From an uncultured Parabacteroides sp. (lineage in GTDB: Bacteria; Bacteroidota; Bacteroidia; Bacteroidales; Tannerellaceae), in the NCBI GenBank assembly GCA_934718155.1, contig CAKUZF010000029.1, forward strand, positions 1 to 32,302: 32,302 nt of DNA, given 5' to 3'. Positions 7,403 through 16,274 of the stretch are shown one piece after another. The stretch's first letter is position 1. Each line of letters opens with the position of its first letter. A model generated the notes under the pieces. That model did no database searches. It saw only the letters and a list, made by a program, of their open reading frames with translations, and was not told the DNA's origin. The translations under genes were made by a program, and so were the position numbers.

Positions 7403-8285
7403 GCTGATCTATCCGTTGCTGCGAGGCTGGGTGATGTTGCATGCCGTGCTGCCGATGCGAGCGCTTTATGTGCTGTCCGACCTGCTCTTCGTGCTGGTCT
7501 ATTACGTGGTGCGCTACCGCGTGAAGGTGACACGGCAGAACCTCGACGCCTCTTTCCCGGGACTGGCCTTGGCCGAGCGCAGACGGTTGGAACGCAGGTT
7601 TTATCGTCACTTCACCGATTATGTCGTGGAGACGATTAAGCTGGCGGCAATCAGCAAGGAGGAGTTGATGAGCCGGGCGAAACTTCTCAATCCTGAGTTG
7701 ATTGACCAACTGCAAGATGAAGGTCATCCGTTGCTCATCCTCATGATGGGCCACTATGGCAACTGGGAGTGGTTTTCAGGCTCAACATTCTTTTTCAAGC
7801 AGACGCGTCTCTATCAGATCTACCGCCCGCTTTCCAGCCAAGCGTTCGATAGGCTTTTCATCGACCTGCGCACTCGCTTTGGGTCGCTTGGCATTGCCAA
7901 GAACGACGTGGTGCGCGAGATGCTTCGGCTGAAGCAGTCGAAGGAACGTGCGTTGAGCATCTTCATTGCCGATCAGACGCCAAGCAAGGCCAACTTGCAT
8001 TATTGGACCGACTTTATGCGGCAAGACACCCCCTTCTTTACCGGAGCGGAGCGTTTGGCCCGCAAACTGAACGTACCCGTGGTGTTCTGCGATGTGCGTC
8101 AGGAGGCGCGTGGTCGCTACACGGTGGAGTTTAAGCTGATCGCGGAGCAACCCAAGTCTACGCCTGAGTTCTACATCACTGAGCAGTATGCCCGCTTGAT
8201 GGAGCAGACCATTCTGCGTGATCCGGCCAATTGGCTCTGGACGCACCGCCGCTGGAAACACAAACGAGAGGAGGTAGAGGCGTGA
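7392..8285 (+). CDS. Lipid A acyltransferase, LpxL/HtrB family
   Basis: The 297-residue protein belongs to the lysophospholipid acyltransferase family that adds secondary acyl chains to lipid A at the inner membrane. A hydrophobic N-terminal segment (about residues 15-42) anchors it. The catalytic HxxxxE motif is seen in MMGHYGNWEWFS (about residues 119-130), and later family blocks follow (ADQTPSKANLHYWTDFM, PFFTGAERLARKLNVPVVF). ATG 7392 (MADKLIYPLLRG) is chosen over a TTG at 7374. It overlaps mtaB by 11 bases and the next gene by 4 bases (GTGA). Bacteroidales usually have one such enzyme making penta-acylated lipid A; the exact chain position cannot be read from sequence. Confidence 0.9.
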   Translation: MADKLIYPLLRGWVMLHAVLPMRALYVLSDLLFVLVYYVVRYRVKVTRQNLDASFPGLALAERRRLERRFYRHFTDYVVETIKLAAISKEELMSRAKLLNPELIDQLQDEGHPLLILMMGHYGNWEWFSGSTFFFKQTRLYQIYRPLSSQAFDRLFIDLRTRFGSLGIAKNDVVREMLRLKQSKERALSIFIADQTPSKANLHYWTDFMRQDTPFFTGAERLARKLNVPVVFCDVRQEARGRYTVEFKLIAEQPKSTPEFYITEQYARLMEQTILRDPANWLWTHRRWKHKREEVEA

Positions 8286-9316
8286 AACGGGTAGCGATTA
8301 TCATCTTGAACTGGAATGGTAGTGCGTTGATGCAGCAGTTCTTGCCTTCGGTGATCGACTGCTCGCCCGACTGGGCGGAGGTGATCGTGGCCGACAATGG
8401 TTCTACCGACGACTCGGTGGAGATGTTGCGCCAGCGATTCCCCGAGGTGCGTGTGATGGTGTTCGACCGCAACTATGGTTTCGCCGAAGGCTATAACCGG
8501 GCGATTGCCGCCGTGGATCATCCCTACTGCGTGTTGCTCAATAGCGATGTGGAGGTCACACCGCATTGGCTTGATGCGCCGTTGGCGGCGCTGGAGGCCG
8601 ACCCGAAGGTGGCTGGTGTGCAGCCCAAGATTAGAGCTTGGCGAGACAAGGCGATGTTTGAGTATGCTGGTGCTGCGGGAGGCTTTATGGATCGGTATGG
8701 CTATCCCTTCTGCCGGGGGCGTGTGCTCTCGGAGGTCGAGAAAGACGAAGGGCAATACGACACACCCGCCGACCTGCTTTGGGCTACGGGTGCTTGCCTG
8801 TTCGTGCGCACGGCCATCTATAAAGAGGCGGGGGGACTGGATGCCCGCTTCTTTGCCCACCAGGAAGAGGTGGATCTCTGTTGGCGCTTGCGATCGAGAG
8901 GCTACAAGCTGCGTTGCACGCCCGAATCGGTGGTCTATCACGTAGGCGGTGCCACCTTAGAGATGGAGAGTCCTCGCAAGACCTTCCTGAATTTTCGCAA
9001 CAATCTGCTGATGCTCTATAAGAACTTGCCGGAGAAAGAGTTGCGACACGTGATGCGTGTGCGCTTTTGGCTGGATTATATGGCTGCGCTCCATTTCTTG
9101 CTGAAAGGTCACGTAGCCAATGCCAAGGCGGTCTATGAAGCGCGGCAGGCTTTTCGCACGTTGCGCCCTTCCTATCAATGGGTGAGGGAGGAGAATTTAC
9201 GCTTGGCTACGGGCGAGCCTATCCCCGAGCGGATCGGTGCGAGCTTGATCAAGGAATTTTATCTAAAAGGGAAAAAACGCTTCTCTTGCCTCGTGCAAGA
9301 GAGTATGCAAAAATAA
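8282..9316 (+). CDS. Family 2 glycosyltransferase (rhamnosyltransferase-like)
   Basis: The start is the GTG at 8282, which overlaps the TGA of the acyltransferase gene; upstream codons in the frame belong to that gene. The 344-residue product has a GT-A fold N-terminus: VAIIILNWNGS at the start, VADNGSTDDS at about 39-48, the DxD-like NSDVEVTPHW near 90, and GACLFVRTAIYKEAGGLDARFFAHQEEVDLCWRLR with the catalytic ED region. This layout is typical of GT2 enzymes such as WbbL-like rhamnosyltransferases that build surface polysaccharide or O-antigen. The C-terminal part has hydrophobic stretches that may touch the membrane. Coupling to an LpxL-type gene suggests a role in lipopolysaccharide assembly. 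The sugar is unknown. Confidence 0.88.
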   Translation: MKRVAIIILNWNGSALMQQFLPSVIDCSPDWAEVIVADNGSTDDSVEMLRQRFPEVRVMVFDRNYGFAEGYNRAIAAVDHPYCVLLNSDVEVTPHWLDAPLAALEADPKVAGVQPKIRAWRDKAMFEYAGAAGGFMDRYGYPFCRGRVLSEVEKDEGQYDTPADLLWATGACLFVRTAIYKEAGGLDARFFAHQEEVDLCWRLRSRGYKLRCTPESVVYHVGGATLEMESPRKTFLNFRNNLLMLYKNLPEKELRHVMRVRFWLDYMAALHFLLKGHVANAKAVYEARQAFRTLRPSYQWVREENLRLATGEPIPERIGASLIKEFYLKGKKRFSCLVQESMQK

Positions 9317-9319
9317 GGT

Positions 9320-10054
9320 ATGAATAGAATAGGTGTATGGATGGGCTTGTTGCTCTGTCTGCTGAGCTCCTGCCTGCATGAGATTACGCAGACGTATAAC
9401 CCCGGGGTGACGCCGGGCGTTGTTGGTGTGCATGGCGATAGTGCCTACGTGATGGCCTATACCCGTTTGGGATGGATCTACGATAGCGAACTGAAAAGCC
9501 ATCGCACGGGCGAATGCCTGCTGCTGAATTTCACCTACGACCCTTCTGTGAATAAGCAGGCGCAGGAGTTGGGCTATTACAATGTGACAATTACGGGGCA
9601 GCAAACGGTCGAGCGCCTGTCGGTCGGCGTGGAAGAGACTTCGCTCGATCAGGTGCTGACGCATGAGCAGCCGTTGGTCTGTGCCATCAGCCCGGCTGAT
9701 TCGTCGCTTTGCGTACAGGTGGACAACTACCTTTTTCTGCCTTCCATCTGCTGGACGAACGAGTCGAACAAACTGAAATGGACATTGACCTATGATCCAC
9801 GTGTGGCTCCCGACGAGCTGGACGGCAAGCGTGTCTACCCGCTCTTTTTGCGCACCGTGGCGACAGGGGTAGTGGCCGATACCGCGCAAAAGGCGGTGGC
9901 GGCGATACATGCGTTCGACCTTTCGGCTGTGCGACAGGCTTTAGGCGGATCGACTGACGATCGCTATGTGCGCCTCTTCTATGTGGATGGTATCAACCCA
10001 GAGGATAGCACCCAGTTCACATGGGGTGTGTCGGGGCCGATTGTCATCCATTGA
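9320..10054 (+). CDS. Lipoprotein, possibly NigD-like (paralogue 1)
   Basis: The 244-residue product starts with a lipoprotein signal, MNRIGVWMGLLLCLLSSC, with the lipobox LSSC placing the lipidated cysteine at residue 18. Features recalling NigD-like lipoproteins are a small beta-rich first half with GECLLLNFTYD and a second half with VYPLFLRTVATG...HAFDLSAVRQAL. The next gene shares these blocks in the same order, so the two look like a tandem duplication that has diverged. It begins three bases after the glycosyltransferase stop and is probably in the same transcript. NigD-like proteins are surface or periplasmic lipoproteins of unknown function; the family call is tentative, the lipoprotein call is firm. 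Confidence 0.75.
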   Translation: MNRIGVWMGLLLCLLSSCLHEITQTYNPGVTPGVVGVHGDSAYVMAYTRLGWIYDSELKSHRTGECLLLNFTYDPSVNKQAQELGYYNVTITGQQTVERLSVGVEETSLDQVLTHEQPLVCAISPADSSLCVQVDNYLFLPSICWTNESNKLKWTLTYDPRVAPDELDGKRVYPLFLRTVATGVVADTAQKAVAAIHAFDLSAVRQALGGSTDDRYVRLFYVDGINPEDSTQFTWGVSGPIVIH

Positions 10055-10079
10055 TACATATATATTAGAAATAAAGAAA

Positions 10080-10832
10080 ATGAGCTATACACAGACAAAA
10101 TTGACTTGGTTGGGCGCTTTGCTGCTCGGACTGACAGCCTGCATCGGCGACGAGGCAGGCACGGTGCATTACTACCGATGGGGCGTGGTGGAGGAGCAGC
10201 CGATGCGGAGTATTCACACGGTCGATGGGCAGGGTAACCACCTTCGGATCTCCTCGGCCGATTTCGAGAGCCAGACGGAGTGGAAGCAAGGCGATTGCTG
10301 CGCCGTGGAATTTAAGACCAACTGGGTGAAAACATTGGCGGATGGCGTTTATCAAGCCGACATCTTGCGCTACGACACAATCAGCGTATGGCCGGTGCAT
10401 AACCAGCTGACCGACACGTCGGCCGTTTTGCCCAACGAACGCTTTGTGACGCCTCATTTCGGCCGTAGCTGCTACATGGCCGATCGTTTCTTCATCGAGG
10501 TGCAAGATGCCTACCATCAAGCCGACCAGCAGGATCTGTTCGACCTCTCGTATGATTCGGCGCAGATTGCCGAGGTAGACAGCGCAGGCCGACACATTTA
10601 CAACCTCTTCTTGCGTGTGCGCAGTTTGCCTGGAACGGGCGACTCCACCAAGTGGGTGCAAACAAACGCTTTCCGCATCGACGACTTCTTGCGGACGGTC
10701 CGTCCAACGGAAGAGGCGCTTGGCGACACAGAGGTGCGATTCAGCGTGAACTATCCAACAGGCCTTGAGGCCGACTCAATTGCCCTTGTTTGGGGGAAAT
10801 CAAGTGTCTTTACGTTGCGGTTTTCGGAATAA
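10080..10832 (+). CDS. Lipoprotein, possibly NigD-like (paralogue 2)
   Basis: ATG 10080 opens a 250-residue lipoprotein: MSYTQTKLTWLGALLLGLTAC, lipobox LTAC with cysteine 21. A longer frame reaching back to 9966 overlaps the previous gene and is ignored. Shared blocks with the upstream lipoprotein are GDCCAVEFKTN (about residue 70) and HIYNLFLRVRSLPGTGDS...NAFRIDDFLRTVR (about 180-215), which line up with GECLLLNFTYD and VYPLFLRTVATG...HAFDLSAVRQAL there. Spacing is 25 bases, so the pair is likely co-transcribed. The function is unknown. Its last bases contain the promoter of the next gene. Confidence 0.75.
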   Translation: MSYTQTKLTWLGALLLGLTACIGDEAGTVHYYRWGVVEEQPMRSIHTVDGQGNHLRISSADFESQTEWKQGDCCAVEFKTNWVKTLADGVYQADILRYDTISVWPVHNQLTDTSAVLPNERFVTPHFGRSCYMADRFFIEVQDAYHQADQQDLFDLSYDSAQIAEVDSAGRHIYNLFLRVRSLPGTGDSTKWVQTNAFRIDDFLRTVRPTEEALGDTEVRFSVNYPTGLEADSIALVWGKSSVFTLRFSE

Positions 10833-10844
10833 TGTGTATTTTTG
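10814..10844 (+). promoter_or_regulatory. Promoter of the Yip1-like gene
   Basis: GTTG (10814-10817), 19 bases, TATTTTTG (10837-10844). The -7 box is perfect, the -33 box has one mismatch to TTTG. It lies over the end of the upstream lipoprotein gene and 21 bases before ATG 10866. Confidence 0.55.
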
Positions 10845-10865
10845 TTTTCTAAAATCAGCGAAAGA

Positions 10866-11429
10866 ATGTATAAGGAGATATTGAAATGGGTGATTGGGCT
10901 CATCTCTCAGCCCACAAAAGCTTGGCATTTGTTGTCGAAGAGAGAGGAAGATCACGAGGCCTTCTTGGCGCGATTCATCTATCCTTTGATCGGATTGGTC
11001 ACGGTTGCGGCCTTCTTAGGTTGCCTGTTCTCGATGAAGGAGTTTAATGTCGAACATGCCTTGAAGGAGGCAATCCGCACGTTGGTCTCTTCTTTCGGCG
11101 GGTTCTATTTGGCCGCCTATGCGATGAATGAGCTTGGTCTGGCCGCTTTTAAGGTGAAGAAAGACTTGAAGTTGTGGATGCGTTTCGTGGGTTATTCCTC
11201 TTCGTTGATGTTTGCCTTGAGCTTCATTCTGAAACTTTTGCCAGAGTTTTTCTTCCTGGAACTGTTCGTGCTCTACACGTTCTATATCGTGTGGGAGGGC
11301 GCAGGCCCCTACATGAAGATAGAGGAGCCGATCCGAATGAAGTTTACGATGGTAAGTACGGCCTGCATATTGGCTATGCCTTGGGTCGTTGAGAAACTGT
11401 TGGGCCTTTTTATGCCAGGATTGGCTTAA
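10866..11429 (+). CDS. Yip1-family-like integral membrane protein
   Basis: The 187-residue protein starts at ATG 10866 (MYKEILKWVIGLISQPTKAW); a TTG at 10842 is rejected because it sits inside the promoter -7 box. After an N-terminal amphipathic region there are about five hydrophobic segments: FIYPLIGLVTVAAFLGCLF, the LVSSFGGFYLAAYAMNEL region, FVGYSSSLMFALSFILKLL, FFLELFVLYTFYIVWEG and MVSTACILAMPWVVEKLLG. This arrangement and the W-x-x-L-S-K-R-E start resemble bacterial Yip1/DUF1282 proteins found in Bacteroidales. The molecular role is unknown. It precedes smpB by 27 bases, which is commonly just neighbourly. Confidence in the gene is high, in the family moderate. Confidence 0.8.
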   Translation: MYKEILKWVIGLISQPTKAWHLLSKREEDHEAFLARFIYPLIGLVTVAAFLGCLFSMKEFNVEHALKEAIRTLVSSFGGFYLAAYAMNELGLAAFKVKKDLKLWMRFVGYSSSLMFALSFILKLLPEFFFLELFVLYTFYIVWEGAGPYMKIEEPIRMKFTMVSTACILAMPWVVEKLLGLFMPGLA

Positions 11430-11456
11430 TGGGCACTTAATAATAATGTATGAGCG

Positions 11457-11918
11457 ATGAAAGAGAAAATTAGCAATAACATACAAATCAAGAATAAGCG
11501 AGCGACCTTCGACTATGAGTTGCTCGATACGTTTACGGCGGGCATTGTGCTGACCGGAACGGAGATCAAGTCCATCCGTCTGGGTAAAGCCAGCCTGGTG
11601 GATACCTTCTGCATCGTGGAGCGAGGCGAGTTGTGGGTAAAGAACATGTATGTGGCCGAGTATTTCTACGGCACTTACAACAATCATGCCGCTCGCCGCG
11701 ATCGTAAACTGTTGCTCACACGCAAGGAGTTGCGCAAGATTGAGGGCGCAGTAAAGGCGAGTGGATTCACCATCGTGCCGACCAAGTTGTTCATCAACGA
11801 GAAAGGGTTGGCCAAGGTGATTGTGGCTATCGCCCGAGGCAAGAAGGAATATGACAAGCGCGACTCGATTCGCGAACGCGACGACAGGCGAGAGATGGAT
11901 CGCGCTTTCAAGCGATAA
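11457..11918 (+). CDS. smpB: SsrA-binding protein SmpB
   Basis: The 153-residue protein binds tmRNA and brings it to stalled ribosomes for trans-translation. Conserved features are the start IQIKNKRATFDYELLDTFTAGIVLTGTEIKSIR, AYVxE-like VKNMYVAEYF, and the lysine/arginine-rich tail KKEYDKRDSIRERDDRREMDRAFKR, which becomes helical in the ribosome mRNA channel. The length is normal. The tmRNA gene itself is not in this window. It may be read from the promoter before the Yip1-like gene, and possibly through into metH, 47 bases downstream. Confidence 0.95.
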   Translation: MKEKISNNIQIKNKRATFDYELLDTFTAGIVLTGTEIKSIRLGKASLVDTFCIVERGELWVKNMYVAEYFYGTYNNHAARRDRKLLLTRKELRKIEGAVKASGFTIVPTKLFINEKGLAKVIVAIARGKKEYDKRDSIRERDDRREMDRAFKR

Positions 11919-11965
11919 GAAAGAACGGGCGAGTCCCAGGCAAAAAAGATTATTTAGGAAGAAGC

Positions 11966-14900
11966 ATGACAAAAGCTGCATTTGAACAGCTCCTGCGGGA
12001 GCGCATCTTGGTGTTGGACGGTGGTATGGGCACCATGATTCAACAGTATAAACTGACGGAGCAGGATTATAGAGGCGATCGTTTCGCTGATTTCCCCGGA
12101 GAGTTGAAGGGCAACAACGACCTCTTGGCCTTGACACGCCCCGATGTGCTACGGGCTATCCACACGCAATACATGGAGGCCGGTGCCGACATTGTGACGA
12201 CCAATACCTTCAATGCCAATGCCATTTCGATGGCCGACTATGGAACGGAGGCTTATGTGGCAGAAATCAATCGGGCTGCCGCCCGCTTGCTGAGCCAAGC
12301 TGCTGCCGACTATCAGGCGCGTGCTGGTCGTCAAATCTTAGTGGCAGGCTCTATTGGACCGACCAATAAAACCGCCTCGATGAGCCCCGACGTAAACGAT
12401 CCGGCCTATCGAGCCGTCGGCTATGCCGACCTATATGCCGCCTACACCGAGCAGATCGATGCCTTGGTGGAGGGTGGGGTGGATATCATCCTTTTCGAGA
12501 CCACTTTCGATACCTTAAACGTGAAGGCGGGATTGGAAGCGGCCGAGGCTGTCTTGCGTGACCGGCAAGTCGATTTGCCGATCATGCTCTCGCTGACCCT
12601 TTCCGCCCAAGGCGGGCGTACCTTCTCGGGGCAGACTTTGGGAGCGTTTGTGGCCTCCATCCAGCATGCTAACATTGTGAGCGTCGGTTTGAACTGCTCA
12701 TTTGGAGCAGCCGACATGAAGCCCTACTTGGCTGAGTTGGCTCGCATTGCCCCCTTCTTTATCAGCGCTTATCCCAATGCGGGATTGCCTAACACTTTTG
12801 GTGAATATGACGAGACTCCCGAGAGGATGCGGGAGCATGTGCGCCCCTTCGTCGAGGAGGGATTGGTGAATGTGTTGGGAGGTTGCTGCGGTACGACCCC
12901 GGCTCATATAGCTCAGTTCCCGGCTTTGGTCGCAGGCAAACGACCGCATCGGCCGACAGCGAAAGCCGAGTGCCTTTGGCTTTCTGGCTTAGAGCTGCTT
13001 GAGGTGAAGCCTGAGAACAACTTCGTCAATGTGGGCGAGCGTTGCAACGTGGCTGGCTCGCGTAAGTTCCTCCGTCTGATTAAGGAGGGCAGCTACGAGG
13101 AGGCCTTGACCATTGCCCGCAAGCAGGTGGAAGATGGAGCGCAAGTGCTCGACATCAATATGGACGATGGTATGCTGGATGCTGTGAAAGAGATGACCCA
13201 TTTCCTCAACTTAATCGCTTCGGAGCCCGATATCGCCAAGGTGCCCGTGATGATCGACTCCTCGAAATGGGAGGTGATTGAGCGGGGATTGATGTGTGTG
13301 CAGGGAAAGAGTGTGGTGAACTCCATCTCGCTGAAAGAGGGAGAGGAGCTCTTCCTTCGTCATGCGGAGCGCATCAAGCAGCTTGGTGCTGCCACGGTTG
13401 TGATGGCATTCGATGAGCAGGGGCAGGCCGATACCTTCGAGCGTAAGATTGCCATCTGCCAGCGTGCTTACGACTTGTTGACACAGAAAGTGGGTTTCAA
13501 TCCGCAAGATATCATCTTCGATCCCAATATCTTGGCTATCGCTACGGGTATAGAGGAGCATGATGGCTATGGTTTGGCCTATATCCGGGCAGTGGAGTGG
13601 ATCAAGCAGAACTTGCCAGGCGCAAAGGTGAGTGGTGGCGTAAGCAACCTCTCTTTCTCTTTCCGAGGCAACAACCAGGTGCGCGAAGCGATGCATGCTG
13701 TCTTCCTTTATCACGCAATTGCCAAAGGTATGGATATGGGTATCGTGAACCCTTCAACCTCGGTGTTGTATGAGGAGATAGAGCCGACATTCCGCACCCT
13801 CTTGGAGGATGTGATCCTGTATCGTAGGCCGGAAGCCGCAGAAGAACTGATAGCTTATGCCCAAGCGATGCATGCGCAGGCGGCGGGCGAGAAGGGCGAG
13901 CAGCAACAGGAGGCTTGGCGTACGGCTCCCCTCAGTGAGCGACTGGAGTATGCGTTGGTGAAGGGCATTGGCGACTATTTAGAGACCGACTTGCAGGAGG
14001 CATTGCAGCATTATCCGCATGCGGTGGATATTATTGATGGACCGCTGATGAGTGGTATGAACAAGGTGGGCGACCTATTTGGTGCGGGCAAGATGTTCCT
14101 GCCTCAGGTGGTGAAGACAGCTCGCACCATGAAGAAGGCGGTGGCGATCCTTCAGCCTGCCATCGAGGCCGAGAAGTTGGCTTCGGGTTCGGTCAAGGCG
14201 GGAAAGGTGTTGTTTGCTACGGTGAAAGGTGATGTGCACGACATCGGAAAGAATATCGTGTCGATCGTGCTCTCGTGCAACAACTACGAAGTGATCGACT
14301 TAGGTGTGATGGTGCCAGCCGAGGTGATCGTGCGCAGGGCGATCGAAGAGAAACCCGATTTGGTCTGTCTTTCGGGCTTGATCACTCCTTCATTGGAGGA
14401 GATGGCACATGTGGCCACCGAAATGCAGAAGGCGGGCTTGACCATCCCCTTGATGGTGGGAGGAGCCACCACTTCGAAGCTGCATACGGCTGTGAAGATC
14501 GCTCCGCATTACGACTTCCCCGTTATCCATGTGGCCGATGCGGCGCAAAACCCTTTGATTGCGGCGAAGCTGCTCAATCGTTCAACACACGATGCCTACG
14601 TGGCAGAGTTGAACCACGAACAGGAGGCGCTGCGTATGTCGATGACACAACGATCGGAGGAACTGGTCTCGCTGGCCGAGGCACGCCGGCATGCTGTTCG
14701 GATTGATTGGGCGCACTATGCTCCAGTCGAACCCAAGCAGATGGGTGTGCACGTGATAGACCACGTGGCGGTCGAGGAGTTGATACCTTACATCAACTGG
14801 ACCTACTTCTTCAATGCTTGGAAACTGAGCGGACGCTTTGCCGAGATCGCTCAGATTCATGGTTGCGACGCTTGCAGGGCCACATGGCTGGCCAGCTTCC

Positions 14901-15667
14901 CGGAAGGGGAACGAGCGAAGGCGGCCGAGGCGATGCAACTCCACAAAGAGGCTATTCGCCTGTTGGATCGGATGGTGCGTGAACAGGTGGATTGCTGTAA
15001 GGCTATTTATGGATGTTTCCCTGCATCGAGCGAGCAGGATACGATTCGCATTGCCGACCAATTGCTGCCCACTTTGCGTCAGCAGGTAAAGAAAGCCGAT
15101 GCCGTCTATAAGAGTTTGGCAGACTATGTGATGCCCGCTTCGGAGCAGCGCACGGATTATGTGGGGGCCTTTGTGGTGACCGCAGGAGCGGGATTGGCGC
15201 ATTGGATGACTCAATACGAGGCAGAGGGCGATAGCTTCAAGGCTTTGCTGCTTCAGACGCTGACCGACCGCTTGGCGGAGGCTTTGGCAGAGTATCTGCA
15301 TGAGCGGGTACGCAAGGAATATTGGGGTTATGCGGCCGATGAGCAATTGCCGATTAACGATCTCTTCAAGGCAAAGCAGCAAGGCATCCGTCCTGCCATT
15401 GGCTATCCTTCGCTGCCCGATCAGTTGCTCAATCAGACGATTGACAGGTTGCTTGACATGCAGCGCATCGGAGTCAGTCTGACAGAAAATGGAGCTATGC
15501 AGCCAACCGCATCTGTCAGTGGTCTTTATCTGGCGCATCCAGCGGCCGAATATTTCATGGTTGGCCAAATTGACGAGGAGCAGCTTCGCGATTATGCGGC
15601 TCGTCGTGGATTGGCCGAGGCGGAGGTGCGTCAGCTTTTAAGCCGAAACATCCTGACTGAGTCTTGA
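11966..15667 (+). CDS. metH: Cobalamin-dependent methionine synthase MetH
   Basis: This 1233-residue enzyme transfers a methyl group from methyltetrahydrofolate to homocysteine through methylcobalamin. All four modules are present. The homocysteine module (about 1-330) has the zinc cysteines C244 (GLNCSFG) and C307-C308 (GGCCGTT). The folate module (about 345-620) includes NFVNVGERCNVAGS and DINMDDGMLD. The B12 module (about 650-890) has GDVHDIGKNI, where His758 is the expected lower cobalt ligand, and VGGATTSK. The AdoMet reactivation domain (about 910-1233) follows, with AAEYFMVGQI near the end. No cobalamin riboswitch is seen in the 47-base gap upstream, so it may depend on external B12 without this usual control. 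It ends at a strong terminator. Confidence 0.97.
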   Translation: MTKAAFEQLLRERILVLDGGMGTMIQQYKLTEQDYRGDRFADFPGELKGNNDLLALTRPDVLRAIHTQYMEAGADIVTTNTFNANAISMADYGTEAYVAEINRAAARLLSQAAADYQARAGRQILVAGSIGPTNKTASMSPDVNDPAYRAVGYADLYAAYTEQIDALVEGGVDIILFETTFDTLNVKAGLEAAEAVLRDRQVDLPIMLSLTLSAQGGRTFSGQTLGAFVASIQHANIVSVGLNCSFGAADMKPYLAELARIAPFFISAYPNAGLPNTFGEYDETPERMREHVRPFVEEGLVNVLGGCCGTTPAHIAQFPALVAGKRPHRPTAKAECLWLSGLELLEVKPENNFVNVGERCNVAGSRKFLRLIKEGSYEEALTIARKQVEDGAQVLDINMDDGMLDAVKEMTHFLNLIASEPDIAKVPVMIDSSKWEVIERGLMCVQGKSVVNSISLKEGEELFLRHAERIKQLGAATVVMAFDEQGQADTFERKIAICQRAYDLLTQKVGFNPQDIIFDPNILAIATGIEEHDGYGLAYIRAVEWIKQNLPGAKVSGGVSNLSFSFRGNNQVREAMHAVFLYHAIAKGMDMGIVNPSTSVLYEEIEPTFRTLLEDVILYRRPEAAEELIAYAQAMHAQAAGEKGEQQQEAWRTAPLSERLEYALVKGIGDYLETDLQEALQHYPHAVDIIDGPLMSGMNKVGDLFGAGKMFLPQVVKTARTMKKAVAILQPAIEAEKLASGSVKAGKVLFATVKGDVHDIGKNIVSIVLSCNNYEVIDLGVMVPAEVIVRRAIEEKPDLVCLSGLITPSLEEMAHVATEMQKAGLTIPLMVGGATTSKLHTAVKIAPHYDFPVIHVADAAQNPLIAAKLLNRSTHDAYVAELNHEQEALRMSMTQRSEELVSLAEARRHAVRIDWAHYAPVEPKQMGVHVIDHVAVEELIPYINWTYFFNAWKLSGRFAEIAQIHGCDACRATWLASFPEGERAKAAEAMQLHKEAIRLLDRMVREQVDCCKAIYGCFPASSEQDTIRIADQLLPTLRQQVKKADAVYKSLADYVMPASEQRTDYVGAFVVTAGAGLAHWMTQYEAEGDSFKALLLQTLTDRLAEALAEYLHERVRKEYWGYAADEQLPINDLFKAKQQGIRPAIGYPSLPDQLLNQTIDRLLDMQRIGVSLTENGAMQPTASVSGLYLAHPAAEYFMVGQIDEEQLRDYAARRGLAEAEVRQLLSRNILTES

Positions 15668-15690
15668 ACATCAGTGCGCAATACAAAATA

Positions 15691-15745
15691 GAAGCGGGGG
15701 CTATCCACTTGGTGAGAACCAAGGAAGGAAGCCCCCGCTTTCTTG
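15691..15745 (+). terminator. Terminator after metH, with nested hairpin
   Basis: AAGCGGGGGCT (15692-15702) pairs with AGCCCCCGCTT (15730-15740) over 11 bp. Within the loop, CTTGGT and ACCAAG (15708-15713, 15718-15723) form a second stem closed by GAGA. A T-rich run (TTTCTTG) follows. It separates convergent metH and the permease pseudogene and may act in both directions. Confidence 0.85.
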
Positions 15746-15768
15746 TATATCCTTATAAGGCGAAAAGC

Positions 15769-16253
15769 CTATAGAAGCGCATATTTCAAGGCAAACAGGA
15801 TTGAGATGATGATTGTCTTGATTTTTAAATCCTTGTAATGACCGCTTAACAGATGGAGAATCACCCAGGTGATAACACTCAACAGGATTCCGTCGGAGAT
15901 GCTATACGCCAGAGGCGTATCAAGCCTTCGATGAAAACAGCTGTCAGCGCAAACTGCCAGCTGTAACCCATCGTCAGTACGATTGTATAAACGAAGAAGG
16001 CGAGGATACCCATTCCTGGTGCCAATGCGAAGGGATACTTGGCATAAACACCCATGAACATGGTGGCGATTACGGAGGCTAAGATGGTGGTGGTGAAAAC
16101 AGCGCTCGAGTCCATGCCGGTCTGCCCTAACAGCGAAGGGCTGACGGCTAAGATATAAGACATGGTCAGAAACGTTGTGATACCTGCGATGATCTCCTTT
16201 CGGATGGTCATTGTTTTAGCATCAAAGCCAAAAAGCTTATTCAATAAATCCAT
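15769..16253 (-). pseudogene. NCS2-family nucleobase permease with large internal deletion
   Basis: From ATG 16253 the first 112 or so codons match the N-terminus of AzgA/PbuG-type purine permeases (MDLLNKLFGFDAKTMTIRKE, AGITTFLTMSYILAVSP, FALAPGMGILAFF, ALTAVFIEGL). The frame then stops at 15879. Just past the break, in another frame, the C-terminus of the same family is readable: TPLAYSISDGILLSVITW, then ILHLLSGHYKDLKIK, ending at TAG 15769-15771. The join is near 15918-15922. Since the family is about 430 residues long, some 260-270 codons of the middle are gone and the two ends are out of frame. It cannot be functional. It lies 21 bases after the DUF5020 gene, in what was a nucleobase uptake operon. 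Confidence 0.85.
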
Positions 16254-16274
16254 AGCATGTAATCAGCTGGACGA

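Noticed and set aside
11919..11965. Cobalamin riboswitch before metH
   Set aside because: The gap is only 47 bases, with no B12-box-like sequence or room for the aptamer.
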